This document shows positions 1-7,250 of a stretch of 24,491 nucleotides of DNA, piece by piece. The DNA is from Syntrophopropionicum sp964397525 (GTDB lineage Bacteria; Bacillota; Desulfotomaculia; Desulfotomaculales; Pelotomaculaceae): NCBI GenBank assembly GCA_964397525.1, contig CAYNIY010000024.1, forward strand, positions 1-24,491. Direction: 5' to 3'. The stretch's first letter is position 1, and each line of letters starts with the position of its first letter. The notes beneath the pieces were generated by a model. The model was not told the DNA's origin and searched no databases. It saw nothing but the letters and a program-made list of their open reading frames with translations. The position numbers were made by a program, and so were the translations under genes.

Positions 1-18
1 AGTATTGCTGGGCTTTCT
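1..18 (-). terminator. Probable ssrA terminator, cut by the window edge
   Basis: Read on the minus strand this stretch is AAAGCCCAGCAATACT and then leaves the window. It looks like the first arm (AAGCCCAG), the loop and the start of the second arm of a GC-rich hairpin that would continue GGGCTT plus a T-run outside the window. Only half is visible, so this is inference from the pattern and from its place about 28 nt after the mature 3' end of tmRNA. Confidence 0.4.
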
Positions 19-45
19 CATTGTATCAATTATTGAGTTTATGTA

Positions 46-398
46 TGGTGGAGGCGGGGGGAATCGAACCCACCGTCCGGAAGACCGACCACAGGAGTTT
101 CTCCGAGCGCAGGCTGTAATTTAGGTTTCGGTCCGCAGGCGCCTACAGCCAGGCTCCCTTGGCACTATCTCGATAGATCTTGCTCAAGTCCTCCGAGAAT
201 TGGACTCAAACCAGCCCGTTTTAATGACCCCCTAGCCCAGGCCACGGGCCCAGCGCGGGTAGAGGGTTAGACAGCCTTTAAGCTGCTAAAGCGTATTCGT
301 TATTGGCAATTAATGTTTTTCCACCGTTTTGCGGGCTGATGGAAACCCCGGCTCGCTCCTCCTGCCACCGCTTCCCCCGTCGAAACCTTTGCGCCCCC
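46..398 (-). ncRNA. ssrA: tmRNA (transfer-messenger RNA)
   Basis: Rescues stalled ribosomes together with SmpB by acting first as alanyl-tRNA and then as mRNA for a degradation tag. The 5' end GGGGGCG (398-392) pairs over seven positions, one of them G-U, with CGCCUCC just before the encoded ACCA 3' end (CCA at 48-46). A T-arm with GGTTCGATTCC lies near the 3' end. The tag frame starts at GCC 307-305 and stops at TAA 280-278, giving ANNEYALAA, so the full tag would be (A)ANNEYALAA with the usual ALAA ending. The 353-nt length is normal for a one-piece tmRNA. smpB lies directly upstream, the common bacterial order. No convincing separate promoter is visible, so cotranscription with smpB followed by 5' processing is likely. 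Confidence 0.95.
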
Positions 399-406
399 AT
401 ATCTTA

Positions 407-425
407 TTGGGCTGAATCAACCCAA
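407..425. repeat. Imperfect palindrome between smpB and ssrA
   Basis: Minus-strand TTGGGTTGA T TCAGCCCAA forms two 9-bp arms around one central base, with one G-U pair. It ends 9 bp before the mature 5' end of tmRNA. No T-run follows, so it is not an intrinsic terminator. It could be an operator-like site or a processing hairpin in a smpB-ssrA transcript; its role is unknown. Confidence 0.5.
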
Positions 426-448
426 GGGTTAAACGTGACAGCAAATAT

Positions 449-910
449 TTAATATGTCTTAAACCTTTCCTTGACCGCCCGGTCTATTTCCCGCTTGGCG
501 TCCCTCTCAGCGGCATCATCCCTGCGGTCATAGAGCTTCTTGCCTTTAGCCAGAGCCAGATCTACTTTGGCCAGGCCGTTTTTAAAATAAACCTTGAGCG
601 GGATCAGAGCCAGCCCCTTCTCCCTGGTCTTGCCCAGCAGCCGCATGATCTCCTGTTTGTGCATCAACAGCTTGCGAATGCGCTTGGGCTCCAGGTTAAA
701 ACGGTTCCCCTGCTCATAAGGGCTTATATGCATATTATACAGCATCAGCTCACCATTATCAACACGGGCATAGCTGTCCTGCAGGTTGGCTTTGCCAGCG
801 CGCAGCGACTTAACCTCGGTCCCGCTTAAAACAAGGCCAGCTTCAAATGTTTCCAGGATGTGATATTCATGCCTGGCCTTTCGGTTTTCAGTTACGATCT
901 TAACAGCCAT
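449..910 (-). CDS. smpB: SsrA-binding protein SmpB
   Basis: A 153-residue small basic OB-fold protein that binds the tRNA-like domain of tmRNA and delivers it to stalled ribosomes. The sequence shows the family hallmarks: an N-terminal ARHEYHI followed by LxGTEVKSLR (about 12-37), the central FxLEPKRIRKLL region, and a lysine/arginine-rich C-terminal tail (from about 121, KGKKLYDRRDD) that enters the decoding centre. The length is typical. The ATG is preceded by AGGAG (923-919) eight bases away. It lies 50 bp upstream of ssrA, its functional partner. The leader carries a consensus promoter (1028-1001) and a terminator-like hairpin just before the ribosome binding site, suggesting attenuation control. 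Confidence 0.97.
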   Translation of the reverse strand: MAVKIVTENRKARHEYHILETFEAGLVLSGTEVKSLRAGKANLQDSYARVDNGELMLYNMHISPYEQGNRFNLEPKRIRKLLMHKQEIMRLLGKTREKGLALIPLKVYFKNGLAKVDLALAKGKKLYDRRDDAAERDAKREIDRAVKERFKTY

Positions 911-924
911 TGTGTTTTCTCCTG

Positions 925-963
925 AAAAATAAACCCTATTCCGGCCAACGACTGGAATAAGGG
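925..963 (-). terminator. Attenuator-like hairpin in the smpB leader
   Basis: On the minus strand CCCTTATTCC and GGAATAGGG form a stem of about nine pairs with one bulged base, an 11-nt loop, and then TTTATTTTT immediately after. That is the shape of an intrinsic terminator. It lies about 30 nt after the predicted transcription start and directly before the AGGAG of smpB, so it would act either as an attenuator or as the 3' end of a short leader RNA of about 70 nt. Confidence 0.6.
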
Positions 964-1000
964 ATTTTGGCGATAAACAGTCATTTCAAATGCAATATTA

Positions 1001-1028
1001 ATTATAGCAGTGCCCTGCTTTTTGTCAA
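1001..1028 (-). promoter_or_regulatory. Consensus SigA-type promoter for smpB-ssrA
   Basis: On the minus strand a perfect -35 TTGACA (1028-1023), a 16-bp spacer and a perfect -10 TATAAT (1006-1001). The start is expected near 994, giving a leader of about 84 nt before the smpB ATG. A full match to both hexamers in non-coding DNA directly upstream of a gene is strong evidence. Confidence 0.85.
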
Positions 1029-1104
1029 GGAGTTAAGGAGTGTATGTATCTTATGGATATATCTAATGCTGCATCTACCGTTTAATGATACCAGACAGAG
1101 GAAT

Positions 1105-1155
1105 GGGGACACACCTCTCTCACCGGTATTCCTTTATGGTCAGAGGAATGTCCCC
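1105..1155. repeat. GGGGACA...TGTCCCC palindromic repeat, copy A
   Basis: The 51-bp segment begins GGGGACACACCTCT and ends AGAGGAATGTCCCC. The reverse complement of the end differs from the start at only two of 14 positions, so these are terminal inverted repeats. A second AGAGGAATG lies at about 1097-1105. The right part (TTTATGG, then GAGGAATGTCCCCGAT) recurs at 2300-2323. Palindromes of this size are the kind moved by REP-associated tyrosine transposases; no transposase is present, so that origin is inference. Confidence 0.8.
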
Positions 1156-1172
1156 GATCGGAATGTCACCGT

Positions 1173-1724
1173 TTACAACTTGAGTTCTCCGGCTATGCCC
1201 TGCATGGCTTCGAGGCCCAAGCCCATAAACTCCTCCAGGGTAAGCCCCGTCTCTGTGCAGGCTTTGATGGTTTCCCGGTTTGCCCCGCGTGCAAAACTTT
1301 TTTCATGAAAACGGTTGATCAGAAAAGGCACGTCTACCACAGCGAGCTTTTTCTCCGGGCGGATTAACGCGCCCGCCACTATCAGGCCGGTCAGCGGATC
1401 GGTAGCGAAAAGGGCCTTGTCCATCAGGGACAGCCGCGGCAGGCCGTGCCGGGAGTTGTGGACCTTCACCGCATATACGATATCATCAGGCAGCCCGCAG
1501 TACGCCAGGATCTCCGCGCCCTCCATGCTGTGCCGTATAGGGTCATCCTTGGTCCGGTCATAATCTATATCATGCAGCAGCCCGGCCAGGCCCCATTTTT
1601 CCACATCCTCGTTGAAATGCTCTGCCAGCCTGCGCATGACTGCCTCAACGGCCAGGGAGTGATTAAACAGGTTTTTATTGATCAGGTTTTTTTTGAGAAG
1701 CGCTAGGGCCTCTTCTCTGTTCAA
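1173..1724 (-). CDS. HD-domain protein (predicted metal-dependent phosphohydrolase)
   Basis: A 183-residue protein with an HD-type metal site: His22 (FNHSLAVE), the diagnostic His51-Asp52 pair in GLLHDIDYD, and further candidate ligands His65 and His89. This is the stand-alone HDIG-type hydrolase layout seen in many clostridial genomes. The exact substrate is unknown; nucleotides or phosphate esters are usual for the superfamily. The start is TTG (1724-1722), overlapping the TGA stop of the upstream thioesterase gene as TTGA, with GAGG just before it. The two genes are therefore translationally coupled. It is soluble, with no signal peptide or membrane segment. Palindromic repeat copy A lies downstream, between it and the smpB promoter. 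Confidence 0.85.
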   Translation of the reverse strand: MNREEALALLKKNLINKNLFNHSLAVEAVMRRLAEHFNEDVEKWGLAGLLHDIDYDRTKDDPIRHSMEGAEILAYCGLPDDIVYAVKVHNSRHGLPRLSLMDKALFATDPLTGLIVAGALIRPEKKLAVVDVPFLINRFHEKSFARGANRETIKACTETGLTLEEFMGLGLEAMQGIAGELKL

Positions 1725-2155
1725 TCTTCCTCACCACTCTCCGGCAGGTCTGCTGGTGTAACTTCGAGAAACTTTGCTTTGGCCCGGGCGGCCACCGCTC
1801 CGTCCGGCAGCGTTATACTTGCGGCCATCTCGATCAGCTTGCGTTTTTGTGACACTAGATGACTTTCAATGGTAAGTTCTACACCCACAGGAACCACCGC
1901 ACTGTAGCGAATGGTCATTTCCGCAGTCATGGCCGTCATTCCATGCTCCCAAAGCCACTTGCCCATGGCTTCATCCATCATAGTGGCAAGCAGCCCCCCG
2001 TGCACCACGTCATTCCAGCTCTGGTGTTCCGGGGCGGGTGTGAAGCGTGAGCGGCACACGTCCCCATCATGCTCAAATACCATCTTCAGGCCGATAGGGT
2101 TGTCCGGGCTGCAACCGAAACAGATATTGTTTTCATCTTTTAACGCTCTGGTCAA
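1721..2155 (-). CDS. PaaI/hotdog-fold acyl-CoA thioesterase family protein
   Basis: A predicted soluble thioesterase of about 144 residues. It has the N-terminal ICFGCSPDNPIGL (11-23) typical of one PaaI-like subgroup, the hotdog helix with HGG (52-54) followed by Asp61-Glu62 (HGGLLATMMDEA), and a C-terminal beta region. Hotdog enzymes of this kind hydrolyse acyl-CoA or aryl-CoA thioesters; the substrate cannot be read from the sequence. TTG at 2155 is preferred because GGAAG lies eight bases upstream; a GTG at 2164 would overlap that site. The assembly gap starts 16 bp upstream, so a longer N-terminus or a promoter hidden in it cannot be excluded. The 3' end overlaps the HD-domain gene by four bases. 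Confidence 0.82.
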   Translation of the reverse strand: MTRALKDENNICFGCSPDNPIGLKMVFEHDGDVCRSRFTPAPEHQSWNDVVHGGLLATMMDEAMGKWLWEHGMTAMTAEMTIRYSAVVPVGVELTIESHLVSQKRKLIEMAASITLPDGAVAARAKAKFLEVTPADLPESGEED

Positions 2156-2171
2156 AACTTTCACTTCCTTT

Positions 2172-2271
2172 NNNNNNNNNNNNNNNNNNNNNNNNNNNNN
2201 NNNNNNNNNNNNNNNNNNNNNNNNNNNNNNNNNNNNNNNNNNNNNNNNNNNNNNNNNNNNNNNNNNNNNNN
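2172..2271. other. Assembly gap (100 N)
   Basis: Exactly 100 unknown bases, a common placeholder length, so the true size may differ. The right flank begins directly inside a GGGGACA-type repeat, suggesting that the assembly broke on repeated DNA. Any promoter or gene upstream of the thioesterase is hidden here. Confidence 0.98.
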
Positions 2272-2320
2272 GGGACACACCTCTATTTAGGGTCAAGCTT
2301 TATGGCTGAGGAATGTCCCC
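2272..2320. repeat. GGGGACA...TGTCCCC palindromic repeat, copy B
   Basis: Starts GGGACACACCTCT, with its first base probably inside the N gap, and ends GAGGAATGTCCCC. It matches copy A (1105-1155) at both ends and in the internal TTTATGG, but the middle differs. It lies between the hppA terminator and the assembly gap. Confidence 0.8.
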
Positions 2321-2335
2321 GATACAAAAAAGCAG

Positions 2336-2368
2336 TTTATAAAAAATGCCGGGATAACCCGGCATTTT
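2336..2368 (-). terminator. Intrinsic terminator after hppA
   Basis: On the minus strand AATGCCGGG, loop TTAT, CCCGGCATT, then TTTT: a nine-pair GC-rich stem with a T-run. It begins only a few bases after the hppA stop codon. This is the clearest terminator in the window and ends the secG-hppA transcript. Confidence 0.93.
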
Positions 2369-2374
2369 CCTCTT

Positions 2375-4450
2375 TTAGTGGAACAATACTGAACCGATAA
2401 TCAGCGAAATGGTGCCGGCAACTTTGATCAGGGGGTTCATGGCCGGACCGGAGGTATCCTTGCAGGGGTCACCGACAGTGTCGCCGATAACCGCTGCCTG
2501 GTGCACCGGGTTTGGCTGTCCGTCTATCTTTTTGCCTCCCAGGTTACCCGCCTCAATCCACTTCTTGGCATTGTCCCAGGCACCTCCGGCGTTGGACAGG
2601 AACAGGGCCATCAAAACACCAGTTGCCGTGAGTCCGGTCAGATAACCAGCCAAGGCGAGAGCTCCCAGTCCAAATCCCACAATCAAAGGCATGCCCACAG
2701 CTACAAGGCCGGGGAAGATCATTTTTTGGATCGCGGCGCCGGTGGCAATGTTAACACAACGGGCGTAATCCGGTTTTCCTGTGCCGTCCATAATCCCTTC
2801 GATTTCACGGAACTGGCGGCGCACTTCGTTCACCATGCCGAAAGCCGCGTCACCCACGGCGCGCATGGTAGAGGAACCGATGACAAATGGAATCGAGGCG
2901 CCAATCAGGAGTCCCACCAATACCTTGGGATCGGCCAGGTTGATCACCAAGTGCCCGTTCGAAAGCAGGTGCTGCAGTTTGGGGTTCCGCACTATCTCAT
3001 CGGAAAAGGCCTGGAATAGCGCCAGTGCAGTCAGAGCGGCGGAACCAATGGCAAAACCTTTGGCAATAGCCGCGGTGGTGTTGCCTACCGCGTCAAGCTT
3101 GTCGGTTATAACCCGGACTTCAGGCGGCAGTTCGGCCATTTCGGCTATCCCGCCGGCGTTGTCGGCAACCGGGCCGAAGGAGTCCATGGCCACCACGATA
3201 CCGGCGGTAGAAAGCATGCCCATCGCCGCCATAGCAATGCCGTAAATAGCGTGGGAGGGCTGAATCCAGCCGGCTACCCAGAAGGCGGTGTAAATTGCCG
3301 CGGCAAAAACCACCATCGGGAAGAATACAGACTCCATGCCCACCGACAGGCCGTGAATGATGTTGGTGGCCGGGCCGGTCTTGGAAGCCTCGGCGATACG
3401 CAGGCAGGGAGGCTTGTTGTTGGCGGTATAATATTCAGTCAGGGCGCCAATCGCCACGTTGACGACCAGCCCGGTAACAACGGCCAGGAATATGCCCAAT
3501 CCCTCGTTGCCAAAAGTCCAGCTGGCCAGGAAATAGACACCGATGGCTGTCATGATGTTGGTGGACCACAGGCCTACATTCAAAGCCGCCTGTGGGTTGC
3601 CGCCCTCACCGGTGCGGACAAAGAAGGTGCCCAGTATGGAAGCGATTATGCCGATAGCGCCAACCACCAGGGGGAAGAGCGCTCCTTTAACGCCAAAAAT
3701 CGTATTGCCGATGATCATGGCCGCAATTGTTGTGGCCGCGTAAGATTCAAACAGGTCGGCACCCATGCCCGCGGTGTCGCCCACGTTGTCTCCGACATTG
3801 TCGGCGATGGTGGCCGGGTTGCGGGGGTCATCCTCAGGTATGCCGGCTTCAACCTTGCCAACCAGGTCGGCGCCCACATCAGCAGCCTTGGTATAAATAC
3901 CGCCGCCTACCCGGGCGAAGAATGCAATGGCGCTGGCGCCGAAAGCAAAGCTGTTAATGACTACAGGGTCTTTATATATCAGGAATAAGACCGAAACACC
4001 CAGCAGGCCGAGACCTGCCACAGAAAGGCCCATCACCGAGCCGGCGCGGAAAGAAACTTTCAGGGCTTTGCCCAGTCCAAAGCTCCGCGCAGCTTCAGCG
4101 GTGCGGGCATTGGATTTAGTAGTGCTGTTCATACCTATGTATCCGGCAATGGCCGAGCTGATGGCGCCTACCAGGAATGATACGGCAAGGGCGCCGCCCT
4201 GCACCCGGTCATCCATTCGCGGCAGGACCAGGACAAGTAAAATTGCAATCACAATGGTAAAAGGAATTAATGTTTTATACTGGCGGTTCAGGTACGCCAT
4301 GGCGCCTTCCTGAATCGCCTCGGAAATCTCTTTCATCTTAGGCGTGCCCATGGGCTCTTTGAGAATGCTGGCAAAAGTCACAAGAGCAAAGAGCAGGGCT
4401 GCTGCCCCAACAATAGCGCCGATTGCGGCTAGTGTCATTGATTCCTGCAC
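2375..4450 (-). CDS. hppA: Membrane-bound proton/sodium-translocating pyrophosphatase, K+-dependent type
   Basis: An integral membrane pump that couples pyrophosphate hydrolysis to export of H+ or Na+. 691 residues with many hydrophobic helices, the usual family size. The substrate and Mg2+ motifs are intact: DVGADLVGKVE (191-201), DDPRNPATIADNVGDNVGD (207-225), and the C-terminal GDTVGDPCKDTSGP. Position 460 is Ala in GNTTAAIAKG; in this family Ala there marks the K+-dependent class, Lys the K+-independent class. H+ versus Na+ specificity cannot be settled by eye. The start is GTG (4450-4448), ten bases after GGAGG; the ATG four codons later is too far from that site. It follows secG by 29 bp, probably in the same transcript, and ends in a strong terminator. 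Confidence 0.96.
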   Translation of the reverse strand: MQESMTLAAIGAIVGAAALLFALVTFASILKEPMGTPKMKEISEAIQEGAMAYLNRQYKTLIPFTIVIAILLVLVLPRMDDRVQGGALAVSFLVGAISSAIAGYIGMNSTTKSNARTAEAARSFGLGKALKVSFRAGSVMGLSVAGLGLLGVSVLFLIYKDPVVINSFAFGASAIAFFARVGGGIYTKAADVGADLVGKVEAGIPEDDPRNPATIADNVGDNVGDTAGMGADLFESYAATTIAAMIIGNTIFGVKGALFPLVVGAIGIIASILGTFFVRTGEGGNPQAALNVGLWSTNIMTAIGVYFLASWTFGNEGLGIFLAVVTGLVVNVAIGALTEYYTANNKPPCLRIAEASKTGPATNIIHGLSVGMESVFFPMVVFAAAIYTAFWVAGWIQPSHAIYGIAMAAMGMLSTAGIVVAMDSFGPVADNAGGIAEMAELPPEVRVITDKLDAVGNTTAAIAKGFAIGSAALTALALFQAFSDEIVRNPKLQHLLSNGHLVINLADPKVLVGLLIGASIPFVIGSSTMRAVGDAAFGMVNEVRRQFREIEGIMDGTGKPDYARCVNIATGAAIQKMIFPGLVAVGMPLIVGFGLGALALAGYLTGLTATGVLMALFLSNAGGAWDNAKKWIEAGNLGGKKIDGQPNPVHQAAVIGDTVGDPCKDTSGPAMNPLIKVAGTISLIIGSVLFH

Positions 4451-4479
4451 TGGTTTATTACCTCCTCATTTTATTGCTT

Positions 4480-4713
4480 TTACTCCCATACTACCAATAA
4501 TAAACATACAGCGCCGAACAATATTGCTACTACGACAGTGACCTTACCCAGAAGCTCGTCCATTCCTTTTTTCTTGCCAAACAAAGTCTCCGCACCCCCG
4601 GAGATAACCCCGGAGAGGCCGGCGCTCCTGCCTGACTGCATTACAACCGCAGCGATCAGAGCTATTGCCAAAATCACTTGAATAACAGTCACGATAATTT
4701 TTACCACGCCCAT
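4480..4713 (-). CDS. secG: Preprotein translocase subunit SecG
   Basis: A 77-residue accessory subunit of the SecYEG channel. The layout is standard: a first membrane helix (about 4-25), a glycine/serine-rich cytoplasmic loop containing GLSGVISGGAETLFGKKKG, and a second helix (about 54-75). The ATG follows GAGGAGGGG about seven bases upstream. A promoter overlapping the end of truA probably drives it with hppA. In many Firmicutes secG is followed by rnr and then smpB-ssrA; here hppA, the assembly gap and two small genes occupy that interval, and no rnr is visible. Confidence 0.96.
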   Translation of the reverse strand: MGVVKIIVTVIQVILAIALIAAVVMQSGRSAGLSGVISGGAETLFGKKKGMDELLGKVTVVVAILFGAVCLLLVVWE

Positions 4714-4749
4714 TTAATCCCCTCCTCACAATGAAAAATACCAAAAAAT

Positions 4750-4778
4750 ATTATATCATAATCTGATAGAACTAACAA
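4750..4778 (-). promoter_or_regulatory. Predicted SigA-type promoter for secG-hppA
   Basis: On the minus strand TTGTTA (4778-4773), a 17-bp spacer and TATAAT (4755-4750). The -10 is perfect and the -35 matches four of six positions. The -35 overlaps the truA stop codon. The start is expected near 4742, about 29 nt before the secG ATG. Confidence 0.7.
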
Positions 4779-5536
4779 TCACTGACAGTGTCCGGGTATT
4801 CGATTGAATCCAAAAACAATCCTCTCGCTGGCGCAGCGGGCCCCCCTTTCAAGCTGTCGCGGCTGGTCCGGATGTCAATCACATCCTGTGGTTCTATTTT
4901 ACCCAGACCCAAACGAATCAGCGTCCCAACAATCATCCGGGCCATATGATAAAGAAAACCATCCGCTCGTATTTCTATATAAACCAAATCCCCTTCCCTG
5001 CTCACCCGGATCCCGTAGAGGTTGCGCACCGTGGTTCTGACCGGTGTGCCCAGCGCCCTAAAGGCGCTGAAATCATACCTGCCCACAAGGTGCTGCGCCC
5101 CGTCCTGCATAGCCTCTGTGTTCAGATGCCGGGGCATATGATAACTGTACAGCCTCAGAAAAGGAGAAGGTTTTTTTCCATTATTAATAACATACTGGTA
5201 GGTTTTGGCTGCTGCCGAAAAACGGGAATGAAATGCTGCCGGGACCTCTGACGCCTCCAGTGCAACAATATCAACGGGCAGCAAGCTGTTCAGCGCATAT
5301 GCGAGCCGCTCAGGGGGAATTCGCAAATCTCCGGATTCAAAATTAACCACCTGACCGCGGGCGTGCACCCCGGCGTCCGTCCTTCCGGCTCCGATGATCC
5401 TAATGTCTCTTTTGGCCAGCTTTGACAGCCTTTCTTCAAAAACGCTCTGGACAGTCAAAAAGCCTGTACCGCGCTGTTCCTGGAAGCCATGATAATTCGT
5501 GCCGTCATAAGCGATGATAACCTTTATATTAGCCAT
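4772..5536 (-). CDS. truA: tRNA pseudouridine synthase A (positions 38-40)
   Basis: Converts uridines 38, 39 and 40 of the tRNA anticodon arm to pseudouridine. 254 residues, normal for the family. The catalytic Asp54 lies in GAGRTDAGVHARGQV, the signature motif, and the N-terminal YDGTNYHGFQ and the C-terminal DGFLYHMARMIVGTL motifs are present. The ATG has only a weak ribosome binding site (GGGA), so it may rely on coupling to ecfT 20 bp upstream. In many Firmicutes truA follows the ECF genes and is itself followed by rplM-rpsI; here it is followed by secG instead. Confidence 0.97.
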   Translation of the reverse strand: MANIKVIIAYDGTNYHGFQEQRGTGFLTVQSVFEERLSKLAKRDIRIIGAGRTDAGVHARGQVVNFESGDLRIPPERLAYALNSLLPVDIVALEASEVPAAFHSRFSAAAKTYQYVINNGKKPSPFLRLYSYHMPRHLNTEAMQDGAQHLVGRYDFSAFRALGTPVRTTVRNLYGIRVSREGDLVYIEIRADGFLYHMARMIVGTLIRLGLGKIEPQDVIDIRTSRDSLKGGPAAPARGLFLDSIEYPDTVSDC

Positions 5537-5556
5537 TGCTGTCCCAGTTTTTCAGA

Positions 5557-6354
5557 TTATATATTTTTTAGAGCAACCGCAATCCCCAGTGCCACCAGTA
5601 TAACCACCAGCACCAGGAAATCCGTACGGTTAAATTTTAACTCCCTCATCCTGGTCCTGTTGGCCCCGCCCCGGTAACAGCGGGCTTCCATGGCAACAGC
5701 CATGTCATCAGCTCTTCGCAGAGCTCCCGCAAAAAGCGGCACAAACAAGGGCAGTAAACTCCTGGCCCATTTTGCCGGGCTGCCGGAGGCAAACCCCGCA
5801 CCCCTCGATCGCTGGGCGTTGATCACCACACCGGCCTCCTGCATCAGAGTAGGGATAAAACGCAGGGCAAGAGTCATCATCAGCGCCAGTTCATGCGCGG
5901 GGACACCCAGCCGTTTAAAAGGAGAAAGCATGCTTTCCAGCCCTGCTGTCAGTTTGATGGGCGGAGTCGTTAAGGTCGGCAGAAAGGCCGTTAAAATCAG
6001 CATGGCCAGGCGCAGAAATATATCGCTGCCAGCCGAAATGCCCTCCCGTGTTAACTTCAGCGGACCCAACCCGGCCAGCACTGTACCTGGTGTAAAAAAC
6101 ACCTGGATCAGAAAAGTAAAAGCCAGCAGGATCCACAGCGACTTGAGGCTGCCAAGTAAAATCCTGAAAGGCAGCTCCGACAGCATTAAAGCTGTAATCG
6201 TCAGCAGGGCGGCCAGAGCAAATCCCTGCCAGTTTGAGGCTGTCAATATGCAAGCAGCTGCCGCCAGAACACCAAACATTTTTGTCCTGGGGTCCAGGCG
6301 GTGCAGCAGTGAATTTCCGGGTATGTACTGCCCCATGGTAATGCCGCTTAACAT
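5557..6354 (-). CDS. ecfT: ECF transporter transmembrane protein EcfT
   Basis: The membrane scaffold of energy-coupling factor importers, which joins the two ATPases to interchangeable substrate-binding S subunits. 265 residues with hydrophobic segments at about 27-60, 70-90, 113-130 and 246-262. Two Ala-Arg-Gly-type motifs that dock onto the ATPases are visible: AQRSRG (180-185) and AMEARCYRGG (221-230). The ATG follows GGGAG by six bases. It lies 20 bp after ecfA2 and 20 bp before truA. No S subunit is encoded in the window, as expected for a shared (group II) module serving several vitamin or metal S proteins elsewhere. Confidence 0.95.
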   Translation of the reverse strand: MLSGITMGQYIPGNSLLHRLDPRTKMFGVLAAAACILTASNWQGFALAALLTITALMLSELPFRILLGSLKSLWILLAFTFLIQVFFTPGTVLAGLGPLKLTREGISAGSDIFLRLAMLILTAFLPTLTTPPIKLTAGLESMLSPFKRLGVPAHELALMMTLALRFIPTLMQEAGVVINAQRSRGAGFASGSPAKWARSLLPLFVPLFAGALRRADDMAVAMEARCYRGGANRTRMRELKFNRTDFLVLVVILVALGIAVALKNI

Positions 6355-6374
6355 GCCGTTCTCCCGAGAATATA

Positions 6375-7232
6375 TTAGTCCAATGATAACAACCTGGCGA
6401 TTTCCTCCTCAGCCTCTGCTGTGGTCAATACATCGGTGCGGACCTTTTTGCCCAGCCTCCGGAGCCTGTGCATCAACTCGGCTGGAACCGGCACGCCCAG
6501 TCCTATTGCGTTCAATTCATCAGCCCTGTTAAAGATCTCACGAGGCTTGCCCTCCATGATCAGGCGGCCTTTATCAAGTACTGCCACCTGCTCCGACATG
6601 AGGGCCACTTCTTCCATATCATGCGTTACCAGAATAATTGTTACCCCTACAGTGCGACGGAATTCCTCAATAAGATCCATTAATAACCGCCTGCCCTGCG
6701 GATCAAGGCCTGCGGTCGGCTCATCCAGTACCAGCACCTCCGGCTTCAGCGCTAATACGCCGGCGATGGCTGCCTTTCTGCGCATGCCGCCGCTCAGGCG
6801 AAATGGTGACATCCCGGCAACTTCCAGCGGGTCAAGGCCTACCAGGCGCAGCGCTTCGTTCACCCGTGCCCTAACCTCCCCTTTGTCCAATCCCATATTC
6901 CTGGGACCAAAGGCAACATCATCGTAGACTGTTTCTTCAAACAGCTGTTGTTCCGGCTGCTGGAAAACCAGGCCTACCCTGCGCCAGAGATTGCGGCGCT
7001 GCTTTTTATCGGCAGTATCTATACCGCATACCACAACCTTGCCGCTGGTGGGGGTCAGAATCCCGTTAAAATGCTGAATTAGAGTTGATTTACCTGAACC
7101 GGTGGCGCCAATTATGGCGAAAAAAACGCCCTTTTCTATATCCAGGGAGATACTGTCTAAGGAAGTAACCTGGAATGGCGTACCTGTTGAATAAATATGT
7201 GTTAGATTTTCAATCTTTATAATAGATGACAT
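6375..7232 (-). CDS. ecfA2: ECF transporter ATP-binding protein EcfA2
   Basis: One of the two ATPases powering the ECF importer. 285 residues. Walker A is GATGSGKST (42-50), the Q-loop region is FQQPEQQLF (90-98), the signature is LSGGMRRK (146-153), Walker B ends VLVLDEP with Asp170 and Glu171, and the switch histidine is His204 in VTHD. QQPEQQLFEETV and the degenerate signature LSGGMRRK fit the A2 subunit rather than A1. The ribosome binding site is unusual: a run of seven Gs rather than GGAGG, next to a repeat-filled spacer that separates it from ecfA1 by 168 bp, whereas these two genes are usually closely packed. Confidence 0.95.
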   Translation of the reverse strand: MSSIIKIENLTHIYSTGTPFQVTSLDSISLDIEKGVFFAIIGATGSGKSTLIQHFNGILTPTSGKVVVCGIDTADKKQRRNLWRRVGLVFQQPEQQLFEETVYDDVAFGPRNMGLDKGEVRARVNEALRLVGLDPLEVAGMSPFRLSGGMRRKAAIAGVLALKPEVLVLDEPTAGLDPQGRRLLMDLIEEFRRTVGVTIILVTHDMEEVALMSEQVAVLDKGRLIMEGKPREIFNRADELNAIGLGVPVPAELMHRLRRLGKKVRTDVLTTAEAEEEIARLLSLD

Positions 7233-7250
7233 AAAGAGGCCCCCCCATTT

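Noticed and set aside
46..120. A tRNA gene near position 46-120
   Set aside because: The T-arm and CCA belong to the tRNA-like domain of tmRNA; there is no anticodon arm, and the 5' acceptor strand lies at 392-398.
407..425. Terminator of smpB
   Set aside because: The palindrome lacks a T-run on the minus strand, and ssrA starts just after it.
967..1308. Plus-strand coding region across 967-1308
   Set aside because: It runs through the smpB promoter, a palindromic repeat and the antisense of the HD gene; no conserved protein features. Other long plus-strand frames in the window are likewise antisense to clear genes.
5915..6253. A 112-codon minus-strand frame inside ecfT
   Set aside because: It is an alternative frame of a clear EcfT gene without a ribosome binding site or recognisable domain.
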